Assembly (NCBI GenBank): GCA_024516155.1
Contig: JAJJXM010000037.1
Coordinates: forward strand, 434,001 to 498,000
Source: Pyronema omphalodes
Lineage: Eukaryota > Ascomycota > Pezizomycetes > Pezizales > Pyronemataceae
Direction: 5' to 3'
Length of the DNA: 64,000 bases
A model generated the notes under the pieces. It had not been told where the DNA came from. It did no database searches and saw only the letters and a program-made list of their open reading frames with translations. Positions 1-12,470 of the stretch are shown here, one piece after another. Made by a program: the position numbers and the translations under genes. How positions within the stretch are numbered: the first letter of the stretch is position 1; every line of letters starts with the position of its first letter.

Positions 1-3000
1 GAAAGCAAAAAAGAATCATTATATGTATACGTAGATTATCAATGATACTATTCCATGACTGATTTATATCCATATGCAGATTCACTGGTATACCAATACC
101 AATACCAATACCAGTATCATTATCAGTGCCAGTGCCAGTGCTAGTGCCAGACTGCCAGTGTTTTTTTAAAACTTTGTATCTATCTTTCAATTCATCTTTT
201 TTTTTTTATTTTTATTTTTCTTCTAAAATTAAAAAGAAACCGCAAAATAAGAAACCAGAAACCAGAAACCAGAAACATCAACCAACAACCAACAAGCAAT
301 CCGCAAAGAAAAAAAAAACGAAAAAAAGAAAAAGAAAATCATTATTACATGATCATAGTCCATTTTATCATTATATACTAATGGCATGCCTGAATTTTGA
401 TGTTTTTGTTTCTTATTTACAAATTCCTGAAAATCGGATTAGATTTTTTAAGCCCTCAATTTTTTCCATGGCATATTCAGTATATTCGGAGTGTCCAGTG
501 TATTATTGTTATTATTACTATTATTATTTTGTCTTTTTCATTTTGTTTTTTGTTTTTTTTATCCTTTCCTTTTCTTTCTTTTCTTTATTTTTCTTTTCTT
601 TCTATTGTTGAATTATATTGTTTTATTTTCTATTATTATTTTATTATTGTTTTATTATTTTTCATACCATGCACCAACCCATTCATAATCACCATAAACA
701 GTCCAGTCAGAGTACCTAATACCACCCAATCCCCACCCAATCTCCCACCCGCATTAGTAATCTTCCGCGCCTCAATCCCTCGCCGCCGTTGACAGCAAAG
801 ACCCGGGTCCTGGGGTAATTTCGGCCGGTCTAGCGGATGTTTTGCGCACTAGCCGATCTTCGTTCCATGTAGGTTTAGTTGCCGATTTACCGAATTTGCG
901 GATGGGAAGGGTTCGTTCTCTGTTCGTAAGCATACATAGGGAAGGAAGTTTAAGAAGGCGGAGAGCGGAGGTCCGTGGGATACATTATGGATTCTGGTAT
1001 AGGGAATAGGGAATTTACGGAGGAGAATTGGTGGTTGGGGATTGGTGATGGGAAATCTCGGTTGAGGTATGCGAATTGGGGAATTGGGGGATTGAGAATA
1101 TATCGTGACCAATTGCAGGGTTTATTATTTTACATATACATACGGTAACTGTAATCGCATTTTCTGCTTGAGATGAGAAATACGTATACTCAGTTAAAAT
1201 ATGTATGTCTGTTTTAAACAGCGATACAGTAATACAGCGGAGGACAAATGTTATTGATTGTCGATGACCCAGCCCGGGCTTGAAACTTGAAGCTTCAACT
1301 TTCATAACTTACAACTTATAACTCATAACTCACAACTCATAACTCACAACTCGGGGGTTTCGGATATGATGTACTCCATCTTTCCATCTTTCCATCCTTT
1401 CACCCCCGACCGAGGTCGCGAGGTCGGACGGATCCCTCAAACTGAGCTTCGCTGAGCTTCGGAGCAGAGCGCTGTCTCGGTATACCCTGCCTGCTGCACA
1501 GTGCATACAGTGTTCCGATGTCTATGCCCACTCCGATGCACCATATCCTCCGATGCGATGCAACGGCGCGCAACCACACCCACACCTGCAGTTCTGTTCA
1601 GTTCAGTTCATAACTCCACTATCCTAGGGCTGCATATTATAGCCTTGGATATCGTCGGAGCCGGAGCACAGCAGGGAGATTTTAATTTGAATCGATCGGT
1701 GTGTAGGTGCATACAGTGGTGCATAGGGAGATTGAGATTGAGATTGAGATTGAGTCATGTCGTCGCCCGCCCGGCCACCCCGTCCAACGGTTGCTGGTCG
1801 CTGGGTATGATGGCAATCAATGTATGTATGTATTTGCGGTGTATGTATTTTCGCCTTGTATCATACATAGGGCATATGTATCATATCAAGTCCACCTTCA
1901 CCCTGTTCCATTCGGCGTTTGGTTGGTAGTCTTATTTGAAACTTTAACTTCGAACTCCCTCATTTTATAGATGCCTGAAATTTCAAATATACATATGTAT
2001 ACGTTGTCCAATATCAACATATAGCACGGCATACGTAACTTCAAATGCCAGGATCCCAGACTTCGATGCTAGAAATATCCACAGGGCTGTCCTGTCGGTC
2101 TCCCAGATCCCAGATCCCAGCATGCTGACTCGGTTCCGTTTGCTATCTCTCATCAGGGCTTCGTTTCCTTCCAATTCTTTGCCCTTCGCCTTGGTCTTCG
2201 CCTTCGCCTTGGTCTTCGTCTTGGTGTTCGTCTTCGCCTTGGTCTTCAGCTTCGTTGTTCCTCTATTGCAGGTGATATTCCTCCATACGTACATACGTAT
2301 CTGTCAAAAGTCGCCTAGAGTTCCAGTGTCTTGGCCGCACTTAGGGCTTACGTGACTGGGACGTGGAGGTGGAGTTTCCACATTGGGTTTATCTCCCTCT
2401 GTAGACGCGTAGAGATAGATCACCATCGTTCTCAATGGATAAACTCCTCCACCTCCACCTTTCTCTCGCGTTCCCGTTTGACAGTATCATACAGGATTAT
2501 ATTGAAAACTAGCCCAGGATTCTCGAAGGTTCCGTTCGCCTTATGCTGTAACGCTGTAACGCTGTAACGCACAGCTCCCAGATCCCAGTGTCCAGATGTG
2601 GTTAATACTCCCGAGGCAGTTGTCAGGGTAATTTGAGACACCGTACAGGTACTGTCACGTATAATCAGCTACCTTATTTACGTTATGTTTTTCTTTTTTC
2701 GGCTTAGTAGGAGAGGAATTGTATGCTAACGTGTATTGTGTTAGTATAGATGTGTTAGGATGTGTTAAAACTGATAGTCCCTGGTAGCGCCCGGTGTACG
2801 GTGTACGGTCCCCCTGAGAAGGCTATTTTTCTTCAATTTCTCGGTCACCGTCATCCGCACTCTTCGTCGTGTGTGGAGCTGCACGCTAGGTATTTACACT
2901 AAGGGTCCCGAGCTAAAAGTACTGCAATTATCCCTGTAAGACAGCACCCAGCGCCCAGCACCATCAGACCTTGCAGACCCTTGCACAGAGTATGTAGAGT

Positions 3001-3255
3001 TGATGGTCGGTGTTACTTAATAACTGCGAGTCCCGTTGAGCTTTTGAAGAGCAGATACAGATACAGATACAGAGTAACAAACAGTGCAAGAAGTACGACC
3101 AAGACGACGGGATATCAATATTCGAAGAAATACCCAACGAGATACTAGAATTACAAGAGATACACAATAGAAATATCAACACCTGCGCATTAACTACTCC
3201 CAACACCAACATCAACATCAACACCACAAACATCAACATCACCACCACCACCAAA
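1..3255. other. Intergenic, simple-sequence rich; no gene recognised
   Basis: No convincing coding gene is seen. The stretch holds T-rich and A-rich runs (about 190-345 and 500-660), a 6-bp GAGATT tandem repeat at 1728-1754, and a degenerate CTTCGC/CTTGGT repeat at about 2185-2265. The open frames here are low-complexity Phe/Tyr/Leu or Lys/Thr runs. The last 60 bases are a CA-rich leader (CAACACCAACATC type) in front of the gene at 3256, typical of a fungal 5' untranslated region. Confidence 0.6.
1728..1754. repeat. 6-bp tandem repeat (GAGATT)n
   Basis: About 4.5 perfect copies of GAGATT are read directly from the sequence. It is a plain microsatellite in non-coding DNA. Confidence 0.9.
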
Positions 3256-4335
3256 ATGTACTTCGACCCATCCCCTCCTCAATCCCCAATGTCCGGCACC
3301 CACAGATCCCGCCGTGATTCAACCTCTACAAAATCCAGCAAATCCAAGCACACCAGCAGCACCTCCTGCTCGAAATCACAACACTCCAGCCGATCGTGTT
3401 CCCACTCCAGCCGGTCCAGCATCCCAGACCTAATCTCACAAGCCCTCCAAAACACACTTTTCCTGCACCCCGCAAGTTCTCCCAGCATCATTACCTCCCG
3501 CGATAAATCTGGAAACAGTCGAACCATCATCATCAGTTCCGCGGGCCGTATCCTATTCCAGCAGCCTGGTACAAGCGCAGAAAGTTACGCCGAGCTACTG
3601 GCAGCTACTGAACGCGGCGTTCACGACCGCTTAGTAAATCTCGACAGCCCTTCTTCTTCTCCGGCAAAGCCCGCAGAAGCAGCAGCCCAACAGCCAACAC
3701 AGCCATCACAACCCCCCGTAGACGAAACCATCTCCACCCTCCGCACAAGCATATCCCTAGCCCGTCTCCAACGCGAAAACTCCCAGCTCCTAACTCAACT
3801 CTCCAGCCAACGCCTGCAAGGCCTTCAACTCCACCTCCCCAACAAACCTAAACCACAACCCGCCGTAGAATACCGTGCCAACATCGGCGGTCTTCCCAAA
3901 AGTCGCGCGCAATTGTCTCGGGGGAGAAAATCCACCACCCCCGTCCCCGCAACCTCCCCCTTTCCTGTAACGAAAACTCAAAAGACTCAGAAAATCCCGA
4001 AGACTCCAGGATCAATGCTGGGTGCGAGACGCTGGGGTGAATACGAGGATGTGAAGGCTTGGTTGAAGGCGCTTGGTGATGAGGATGTCGTGGGGGATGA
4101 GTTTGAGAGTGTTTCTTCGGCTGCGGAATTGGCAGCGGAGAGGAGGAGGAGTTTGGCTGCTGCTGCGGAGGCAACGGAGGAAGGGAAGAAGGAGTTGATG
4201 GTCCAGGTAAAGGAAATCACGGTACATGATATTACGCCACCGATTACGCCGCCGCCTATGGTGGGTACCAGTACGGGGAATATCGGGAATACAAACCAGT
4301 TACCAAGGAGTAGGGCGTTTAGAGGGCGTGCGTAG
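3256..4335 (+). CDS. Ser-rich hypothetical protein, single exon, 359 aa
   Basis: I do not recognise a named family. The frame is open for 359 codons without an intron. The first 55 residues are basic and Ser-rich (many SKS, SSR and HSS clusters), so this end is probably disordered. A more ordered part follows (about residues 56-125, with an IIISSAGRILFQQPGTS segment). Next come a Pro/Gln-rich linker, a likely helical stretch near 170-195 with heptad-like Leu spacing, and a charged, Ala/Glu-rich C-terminal third with WGEYEDVKAWLKAL. No signal peptide or membrane segment is visible. The start is favoured by a CA-rich leader ending in CACCAAA directly before the ATG. Third-position C/G preference and the absence of stops support real coding. 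It is separated from the cluster by almost 7 kb and gives no sign of belonging to it. Confidence 0.75.
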   Translation: MYFDPSPPQSPMSGTHRSRRDSTSTKSSKSKHTSSTSCSKSQHSSRSCSHSSRSSIPDLISQALQNTLFLHPASSPSIITSRDKSGNSRTIIISSAGRILFQQPGTSAESYAELLAATERGVHDRLVNLDSPSSSPAKPAEAAAQQPTQPSQPPVDETISTLRTSISLARLQRENSQLLTQLSSQRLQGLQLHLPNKPKPQPAVEYRANIGGLPKSRAQLSRGRKSTTPVPATSPFPVTKTQKTQKIPKTPGSMLGARRWGEYEDVKAWLKALGDEDVVGDEFESVSSAAELAAERRRSLAAAAEATEEGKKELMVQVKEITVHDITPPITPPPMVGTSTGNIGNTNQLPRSRAFRGRA

Positions 4336-4849
4336 GGCGTGGGTGTGTAGTGCGTATCAAGGAGGAAAGAACGAAGGAAACAAGCAAGAAGGAAAGGAAA
4401 GGAATTGGGACGGTGGATAGCAAAGGATATGCAGGATATTCATACAGCCTAGGATAGCGTGGGATTTGGTTGATTTTAGCGAGGCGTTTATTTGTTTTTT
4501 GTTTTAAACTTATTTCCCTTTTTGGGTTGGCATAGGCGTCAGCATCGGCATTGGCATCAGCATGGGATGGAATAGGATAGGACTGGACGGAACTGGATTG
4601 GATTGGAATTGTGTTACGAGAGGAGTTTTATTTTTCGGGGTTTAGGATTAGGATTTACTACTATTACTACCATTACTGGGTAGATGGCCTGGCTTTATCA
4701 TTGCCGGGCATGCGCGATATTATTTCTTTTGTTTTTTCTTTTGGTTTTGGTATACCTTTATACCTTGGATGCCGAAGATGAAGATGCGATGCCGAAGATG
4801 CGATGCTGGGAGTTGGGGATACAACAGTACTCTACAGATTGATAGATCG

Positions 4850-4869
4850 GATAGATAGATAGATAGATA
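4850..4869. repeat. GATA microsatellite
   Basis: Five copies of GATA in a row, followed within 45 bp by GAA and AAGAAT runs. Confidence 0.9.
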
Positions 4870-5475
4870 AAGATAGTCTATACATAGTCCGAAGAAGAAG
4901 AAGAAGAAGATAGAAATAAGAATAAGAATAAGAATTAAAGAAATTATAAAAAACACCTGCTTTGCTCGCTTGCCTTTTTTTTTTTCGGTTCTAATGAGGG
5001 TTGAGGTTCCGGATTCTGAGTGATTTGATGTTACGAAAGTTATAAAAGTTCTGGCAGTTCTGATTTTTCTGACTCTTCTGGGCCGTTCTGGATGTTTATT
5101 ATCAAAAAGTAAATTCAATAATGTTATAAATTTATAATCCGATGAACATCGTTGTGATAATCTGATAATGTTATAATTTCCAGGGATATATATATAAAAA
5201 TCCAAACACAAGTCTTTACTTTAAGTTATTGTCATGATTATTGTTATTATTATTGTTATTGCTATATATTGTGTGTTCTGTTTTTTTTTTTTAAACCGAA
5301 TTATACAAATCATACAAATTCCATAAATTCCAAAAATCCAACAGTCTCCCGTATATACCAAAAAAAACAGTAGCATTAAACAGAAACAGTTGTTTACCAA
5401 TACTCCTGTATGTTCTGCATTCTATTCTATGCTATGAAAAACAGTATTTCATGAAATGTCAACGCGTGGCTAAAG

Positions 5476-5548
5476 TTTTTCCCCTTTCCCCTTTCCTTTC
5501 CCCTTTCCCCTTTCCTTTCCCCTTTCCCCTTTCCCCTTTCTTTTCCCC
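5476..5548. repeat. Pure polypyrimidine tract (CCCCTTT units)
   Basis: 73 consecutive pyrimidines arranged as CCCCTTT and CCTTT units with strong mirror symmetry, continuing as C/T/G blocks to about 5580. No coding role is seen. Confidence 0.9.
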
Positions 5549-6381
5549 GTTTCCCCGTTTTTCCCGTTTCCCCCGTTTTCTTCGCCACCCACCCCCACCT
5601 ACACTACCAGAGATTATAGTCACATGATCATATAACCTGTAATATGCAATGCAGTTTTTAACACAACTCATGCACGGAAAAAACTATAGACCATAGATCG
5701 ATCGATCAGTAACTATCGCTTATCGCTTATCGTGATTCATGATTCATAATTCGTGATGTTTGTTTGTTGATGGCGTGGGGTGTTGGGTGTTGGGTGTTGG
5801 GTATAATGTGGGGGGTGGGGTGTATGTAGCCATGTGATTATGCCTATACAGGGTTGTGGTAGTCTGGGCAGTCTGGGTTGAGTATGGTATGGTATAATAC
5901 TGCCACGTCTGTTTGAATCAGAGTGTAGATATGATAGTCGGCTATATGTAATCGTCTAGTCATCCCCAGGAAAAGATATCATGGATCGTTGTGGTTAATG
6001 GGTTGGGTATGCGTAGCTACTAGGCTACTAAGCTACATCTAGCTACGTCTAGCTACTAAGCTTTTTGTGCATGATGTGGGTAAAGACTGATGACTGATGA
6101 CTGGGGACTGAGATGATTTGTTTGGGGTTTTCTGTAGGACAGTAAAGATTGGGGCTTACATTGAGTTTTATAGGCTGTGATATATCATAGATGTGGGGTT
6201 TTTTGCATAGTTGATGTTTTTTTTTTTTTATTTATTTATTTTTTTTGTTTATTTTTTGAAATGGGTCGACACATTTCTTTCTTTCTCCATTTTTCTCTCT
6301 GTGGTAAAGTTTCATATAACAACGGTAGAAACTCGTTATAGGCGTCCTGTATATCATCAGAACGGCATATTGCATCCCCGA

Positions 6382-6396
6382 CCCCCCCCCCCCCCC
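6382..6396. repeat. Run of 15 cytosines
   Basis: An uninterrupted C run read directly. Its exact length could be affected by sequencing error. Confidence 0.8.
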
Positions 6397-6662
6397 TCGC
6401 CTGCAGTTTGCCAGCGTGCGCGGAGATGATTTTTCCGTGCCGCATGGTCACGAGGGGCCTCATGTAGAGTGTAGCATATAGAAATCTGCTTTTTTTGTCG
6501 GGGTTACTAGTTTCACAGGTCGGTATGGAGAGATGGTTGGATGATTGGATGGTAATGAATAGTTGTTGAGCATCTACTATGGCCTGTGGGCTGTGGGCTG
6601 TGGATTTGTTCGTGCTGTTTGTGCTATTCATGCTGCTAATGCTGCTAATGCTGTTCATTTTG

Positions 6663-6719
6663 TTCTTGCTGTTCTTGCTGTTCTTGCTGTTCTTGCTGTT
6701 CTTGCTGTTCTTGCTGTTC
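6663..6719. repeat. 9-bp tandem repeat (TTCTTGCTG)n
   Basis: About six near-perfect copies of a 9-bp unit. In one frame it reads as a Val-Leu-Ala repeat and on the other strand as Asn-Ser-Lys. Neither lies in a convincing gene, so I treat it as a minisatellite. Confidence 0.85.
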
Positions 6720-9700
6720 CTACCATACCGCATCACTGGAGGGATATAATGAGGTGGTTACGTATGTATGGTAGTCAGAAAACCTACATTAAAGTAAAGG
6801 GATAAACATCTTCCATTGGACTATTAACAATGTCACGGGTTGTGGTCGTTTGTACAGTACCCCAGCTATACCGTTGAACTTCATCGCAGATTACGATGTT
6901 TTGATGCAGTTGATTTTAGTTCCTTCAAATCCATCAATTGTCTATGGTTAGATTCTTCCTCTCTTCCATGTAGTTTTTCCCTGCTGGTATATCTTCGGAG
7001 GAACCCCCGCGATAACCGTTGATATATTCTAGTGATACAGAATTGCAGTTATTAGATGATCATGTTTCGTTGTGTTGTGTTGTTCAAAAAACCCTGTGTT
7101 TAGTAATATGTTTCCTACACTAGATATGTACCCCATGTTTGCGGCGTGTCTACATAATCGGCTACGCTACTGATTACAAACTTCTGTCTTAGCAGCTTGT
7201 AGATACATATACATAAGCTCTAGTGTTTTGTGGAGAAATGGATGCCGATAAGGTATCTAAAGCACCATACCCGAGCTTAGATACATATCCGCAAATGATC
7301 AAAATGATCACCAGTCTGTATGTATATGGGGGAACAAAGGCCGAGGTACACTATACTGTGCTCCTAGCCTTCTGCCTTCCGCGTCTCCTACCCTATGGTC
7401 ATAGGAACAAATAGCCTCATAACGAATCAATCGGCATGACGACCTCTTGCAGTAACACTACAGATGCCATCCATCATGCGTCCGCACTCCGAAGCGAACA
7501 CATCAATCTGGTGTTATGATGGGTGTTCCATAGTCCGTCCCTATGCTTATAAAGTCCGGAGCATGTACGTATGGCGCCGTCTATTACATACAGTCCATAG
7601 TCGTAGTCATACAGCGCCCTAAATCTAGTGGCATCGGTAAAGCTAACCCCTTACGGGTTTCTCGGCCTAGCGATGAAGTTCAAAGTCACCCCATCGTCTG
7701 GCTATACACCGTTAACCTGCGTTGTTGTGACTTACATGACCTCACAACCAATACATCGCTGTGGATATGTATATGGATTGAAATGTCAACAAATACATCA
7801 CGGGGGGAGATCTGTAAACTTCAACTAGGCACTAACTACATTACCATACGGTAGTAAACTAAGCGGAGGGTAACTAGTAACTAGTAACTACTAGTTGTCA
7901 CGTAAAGTTGTGTGTACACAGCACCACAACTACACCATACGCACTCTACAGACGGCTCCCTATCCTACTGTCGGATTTGATAACCGCAGAGCGCTCGGTA
8001 AGTGATACCATCGATTTTAGGCTTATGATGACATTGTGCAGATAGATGTCAACACGATGAAAATAAGGCTTGCGAGGCTTAGCCGATTAGGACTGCAAAC
8101 ACCCGCTGGGGTGTGAGCCGAGTTGGGTGTTGAGTGCTTACCAGAGTGTACCAAAGTGGTAGTAGTAAAAGGTGTCTTGGTACATATACAGAAAGTATTT
8201 ACAGTAAATATAAATACAAACAAACATGATACAATTCGACAAACTACATAGCGTTGAAATTTGAAGAGTTTACCAGAATTGGAATTCTGGAACCGAAATA
8301 AAGTGAAGAAACTGATTGTAATACACCTTGCATAGCATTTTTTTGTTTTTCTGCACTTCAAGATCCGGGTTTGTTTAGAATGGCACGGGAAGTGATGTAA
8401 AAAATTACCCTTTGGACAAGGGAATTCTGTGGTTTGATTCATGTATGTGTACCTACCACATCAGGAAGTTCTTATAGATCAAACTGACGGATCTTTAAAC
8501 CTCCGAGCTAGCTGACTGAAGCCGGAATCTAGGAGTATCGAAAAGGTGGAGATATTCCGAACTATCCGAACCCCGGACCCCGGACCCCGGAGAACCTCAG
8601 GTGTGAAGTCATTAGACTATCTATGTATGCAACGGCCGATATTTAGATTGGGGATATGTATATACATGATCAACCGCCAGGCTTAAGCACTCTACCATTT
8701 TTGACTTCGGATACTGCTGGGCCAGGGCTCTATTCCTTTAACTCCAACGGTCTAAGGTTCTCAAATCAACTCCTCCGAAGGTCACATGTACAAGCAAAAT
8801 ACTCACAACTTTGAATAACTCACTTTCATATCCCCTGCTTCTCTCGCTTTCACCAAACCATATCATATCCCACCACCCTTCATATTTTGCACCTACCTTC
8901 AATTTCCAAGAACCGAGGAATCATCCAGTAATGAGGTCGAGCCCCTCATGTATAAAGCCCGACCAACAACTTACAGGCTCCTAATACCATCAGCCTATCC
9001 AAATTTATGTCTTTGTATGGTGCCAACATATAATATTACAGATACCTACTTTTGATGTGATTCCGGTGAGGCAGATGTGCAAACTGAACCCTGGTCATGT
9101 TAACCCCGGGAGACCTGCAACGTGAGCATTATCGCGAAGATGTAGATGTCCAGTAATATATGCAGGCGGAATAATAAGATGTATCAGCGCTTACTTATGA
9201 TTTGGGCTAGTAAACTGGGAGCAGGTGTACTGGAAGTTGTGGGTAATCACGCAGAATCACTCGTAGCGAGAGAATTTACTGGAATGTGTAGATGCATTTT
9301 TTTTATTTTTTTTTTTAAATAGAACTGACTATATGAACTACATTTACTTGGCTATTTGTGATAATCCTCAGTGTAGTGATGTGAGATAAGATGGTTTGGA
9401 CTCGAGTTTCAAACACCATTTTGTACCTCTGGTGAGAGCTTGCAGGGTTGAAACTGCAGTCTACAATAAGACCATGACATCTTAATTTAATAACTGTCAG
9501 GCATAATATCCCACTCACTCATTCACTTACTTACGAACATGCCGTAACTTAGGGTAACTCAGTCTCCGACTGAATTCCGATAGTCCGACAACCAGCAAAC
9601 TATTCAGCCTGGATCTTGGAGGTACTCAGACCTGAGATAGATATGAATACGTACCTTTACCATTCCCGTGTATAAATGTATCTATCTCTCATGAGTCATG

Positions 9701-11109
9701 ACTATGCCCATGCCCATTGCCTTTACCCCAACCTCTTATACATACTAACAGCCGCTGGGACTCAACGGGTTTTCATTTTTTCGTTCGCAATTATTCAGTG
9801 GGGTGATTATTCAGTGTATAGTCAATGCTCCAAGCTAGTCTCAAGATGAACTTCCGCTGCACACAGTATGCCGGTATGTTCTGATATGATAGTCTACGTA
9901 CCATTTCACGGTTATGCGATTGCAAGTTACGTGGAATAGAGGATGCATGGGAGCGTAGGAGTATGTCAAAGTTTCTTGGGTGGAAAATGCAACTTATTAC
10001 AGAATTTTTTTTCTGTTTGGTGTCGAATGGACAAAAATTAGATCTTAATATTTTTTTTTGCTTATCGCTTATCGCTTATTGCTGATCTATTCCTATTATG
10101 CATGGGATATTCTTTAGCGCTTAATATATATGGTTTCGGAAGGGAAAAACAGAGCTTCGATTTTCTTTATCGGGTGATACGATACATAGATATGTTGTGT
10201 GGTATTCGATTCTAGTTAGTCATTCATGGAATATCACACCATTTTCTAGCCTGTTCTGCGTCCGCTGGGTCAAAATTGACATACTCTGAGTCACTTTACT
10301 TGTCGGTTTGTATGTATGTCCCTTCTGGAAACAGGGTACCAGACCCGTATTAATATCTGCCGATATCTAGACGGAAAATTACCGAGAGCCCGGTCTAGGG
10401 TTAATCTGTATACCGGTTAATCTACAGAGGGGGGTAATATCTTGGATATAGCGTGGAGTATGTATACAATGGGATTGTCAAAAACGTGATGCATGTTATC
10501 CATGCATCATGCATCTATATCAAGATCTGTGTGACGTCCGCAACTAAGGTTTTGCCGCCACTTTGGCCACGAGTAGTCAACTGTTCTGGACTCTTTCAGT
10601 TTGTAGCAACCTAACAGTCATCTAGAGCTACGCGACTAACTATTTGATTTCCAATGTATATATATAGGCCCAAGATGACCAGAGAGCTATAGACGGCCAC
10701 ATTTGACTTTAATGAGCGATATCCACCAAGCCGACGTGATGACAGTCCTCAGCCCAACGTCTAGCAGCTGTGCATGGATGTATGAAATGATGCATGCACG
10801 ATTCTGACAAACATACAATTGCGTGTGCATGCGGCAGTTGCCCAAGAATATTGATTAAAAATAGCTATTTCTCACCGGATTGCGGACAAAGTATCATCCG
10901 CTGATGAACGTGCTCAGCACCCTAATATAAACTGTAAGCAACAATGAAAATAATTTTTGATTCTCTACGCTAAACCCCGGTGCATATTTACAGTGAGAAG
11001 TACACTCCTCCCATGACAGAAAAAGAACATAAACGATAAATATGAAAAAAGAAAAACCGTCATCCATGAACCCAAGAAAAATACGTGGATAAACAAAGGA
11101 AATTCGTCA

Positions 11110-12470
11110 TCATAAACTAGTATTGATTGTGACCTGCGTCTTGGTCTTCAATAAAATCTCAAGTACACTCTTTATCGTCTCCGGCGTAGCACCTTCTACC
11201 GAGATCGTATATTTCTGCAGTCTCTCGGGGATCTCCGAATGCGGGATCAACCCGGTGCCGGCGCATCCAAGAGGCTCAGTAGATAGCGGATCTAGATCTG
11301 ACCGAAATTCAAACATATTTTCGTCCGTGGTATCGGGATTTCCATCACGAGGCACTGTATCTGACAGAAACCCTATGTCGTCGAAAAATCCGGTGGTCCA
11401 GGTCTCCATACCAGACGGACAAGGCTGGTGGGTGAAGTGTGGTGATTTCTGATCAGAGGAAAGAACGCCACCGGAGCTTTCGGCTGGCGATAGTGGCCAG
11501 GGGTATAATTCTGGCGCCGAATTGAGGTTATTGCTTTTTGGATCAGGGAAAAGATAGTCAGGTATGATGATGTCTTTCATTCCATCCTGAAGTGAATCGG
11601 GAGTAGTAGAGCAGGATTCCATGATAGGAATACTGGTCTCTTCAACAGCTGATGGTTGCTCTGATGGCGAAGACGCAGCCTCGGAGGTTGTCTTACTCCA
11701 GGAGAGTACTGGTGAGGATGAAGAGGTCGACTGCTCCCGAGCCTCTTCGGGTTCTGTTGTGTACGAACTGATCTGGTCTTGAATTTCTCGTTTCCGTTCG
11801 AGGAGCGCGTATCTGTATTGGTGTTAACAAATGGCAGATACAGTTCTCATACAAATTTACGGACCTGTTCTTTGCCGAAAGTCTAGAGCGCCGAGGAAAA
11901 TACTGCTCGACTATAGTCTTCCAGTTTCTTCCGTACTTTTCAACAGCCTCAAGCAACTTCATGTCGTCTTCATCAACCCAGTCGCTGTGATCGAGATTTG
12001 GGTCTAAGGCATCTTGCCAGCGTTTCGCGCATTCTAGTCATTATTAGTTTTAGCACGAATTTTCCGCCAAAGAGAATACCAACGGTCTCCGTTTCTTGTT
12101 TCTACCTCCTGTGCCACAAGTGCCCATCTATTCACCATTAGCCAACGTCCCTGTAATGAGCGGGTTCTGCACTGACCTATTTCCATGCTTCTGAACCCCA
12201 GTCCACAACCGATGATCTTCATCGAGCTTCCATGGGCCCTTCCTTATCACACCATTTCCACGATAATGCCAACGCTTGCGACAGTCTTTATTGTTTCTTC
12301 CTGGTAATGCTGAAGCAATTTTGTGCCAGTCTTTGTACGGTCCATGCGCTAGCATACATATTAGTACCAAGGTATTGTTAATGAGGAGATTAACAAATAC
12401 TCTGCCCGGTTACTGCCTTTCTTAGAATCTCATCCTCCTCCTCGGTCCACTTCTTTGGTGTGCGGGGCAT
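11110..12470 (-). CDS. Three-repeat Myb transcription factor (R1R2R3 type), 385 aa, 5 exons
   Basis: Deduced exons on the minus strand are 12470-12401, 12348-12177, 12127-12084, 12033-11865 and 11812-11110, giving 385 residues. The N-terminal 165 or so residues carry three Myb/SANT repeats. The first begins with KKWTEEEDEIL and ends CRKRWHY, the second runs KGPWKLDEDHRLW to CAKRWQDAL, and the third starts SDWVDEDDMKLLEAV with a late RRS/KNR end. The remaining 220 or so residues are acidic, Ser/Pro-rich and probably an activation region (DDIGFLSDTVP, EFRSDLDPLS). Myb proteins of this layout bind DNA and regulate transcription. Its place at the edge of a polyketide cluster makes it a candidate pathway regulator, which is inference. 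Intron 1 has a clear TACTAAT branch site. A single-repeat paralogue lies 3.5 kb away and shares an intron position. Confidence 0.88.

Larger units (their letters stand above)
4336..11109. other. Gene desert of about 6.8 kb with microsatellites
   Basis: No gene can be supported. The stretch holds a GATA microsatellite (4850-4869), GAA and AAGAAT runs (4890-4935), a pure polypyrimidine tract (5476-5548), a run of 15 C (6382-6396), a 9-bp tandem repeat (6663-6719), a CCGGACC triplet repeat near 8565-8592 and many short tandem echoes such as GCTTATC. Open frames of 60-139 codons (for example 8023-8442 minus and 7543-7854 plus) have low-complexity or random-looking translations. A short CGAGTAG-containing repeat copy lies at about 10557-10579. 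Confidence 0.6.

Noticed and set aside
126..792. Overlapping open frames of up to 161 codons at the window start
   Set aside because: Translations are Phe/Tyr/Leu or Lys runs that come from T-rich and A-rich DNA. They look like low-complexity chance frames.
8023..8442. 139-codon minus-strand frame
   Set aside because: No recognisable motif, odd composition rich in Cys, Phe and Thr, and no supporting gene signals. Treated as chance.
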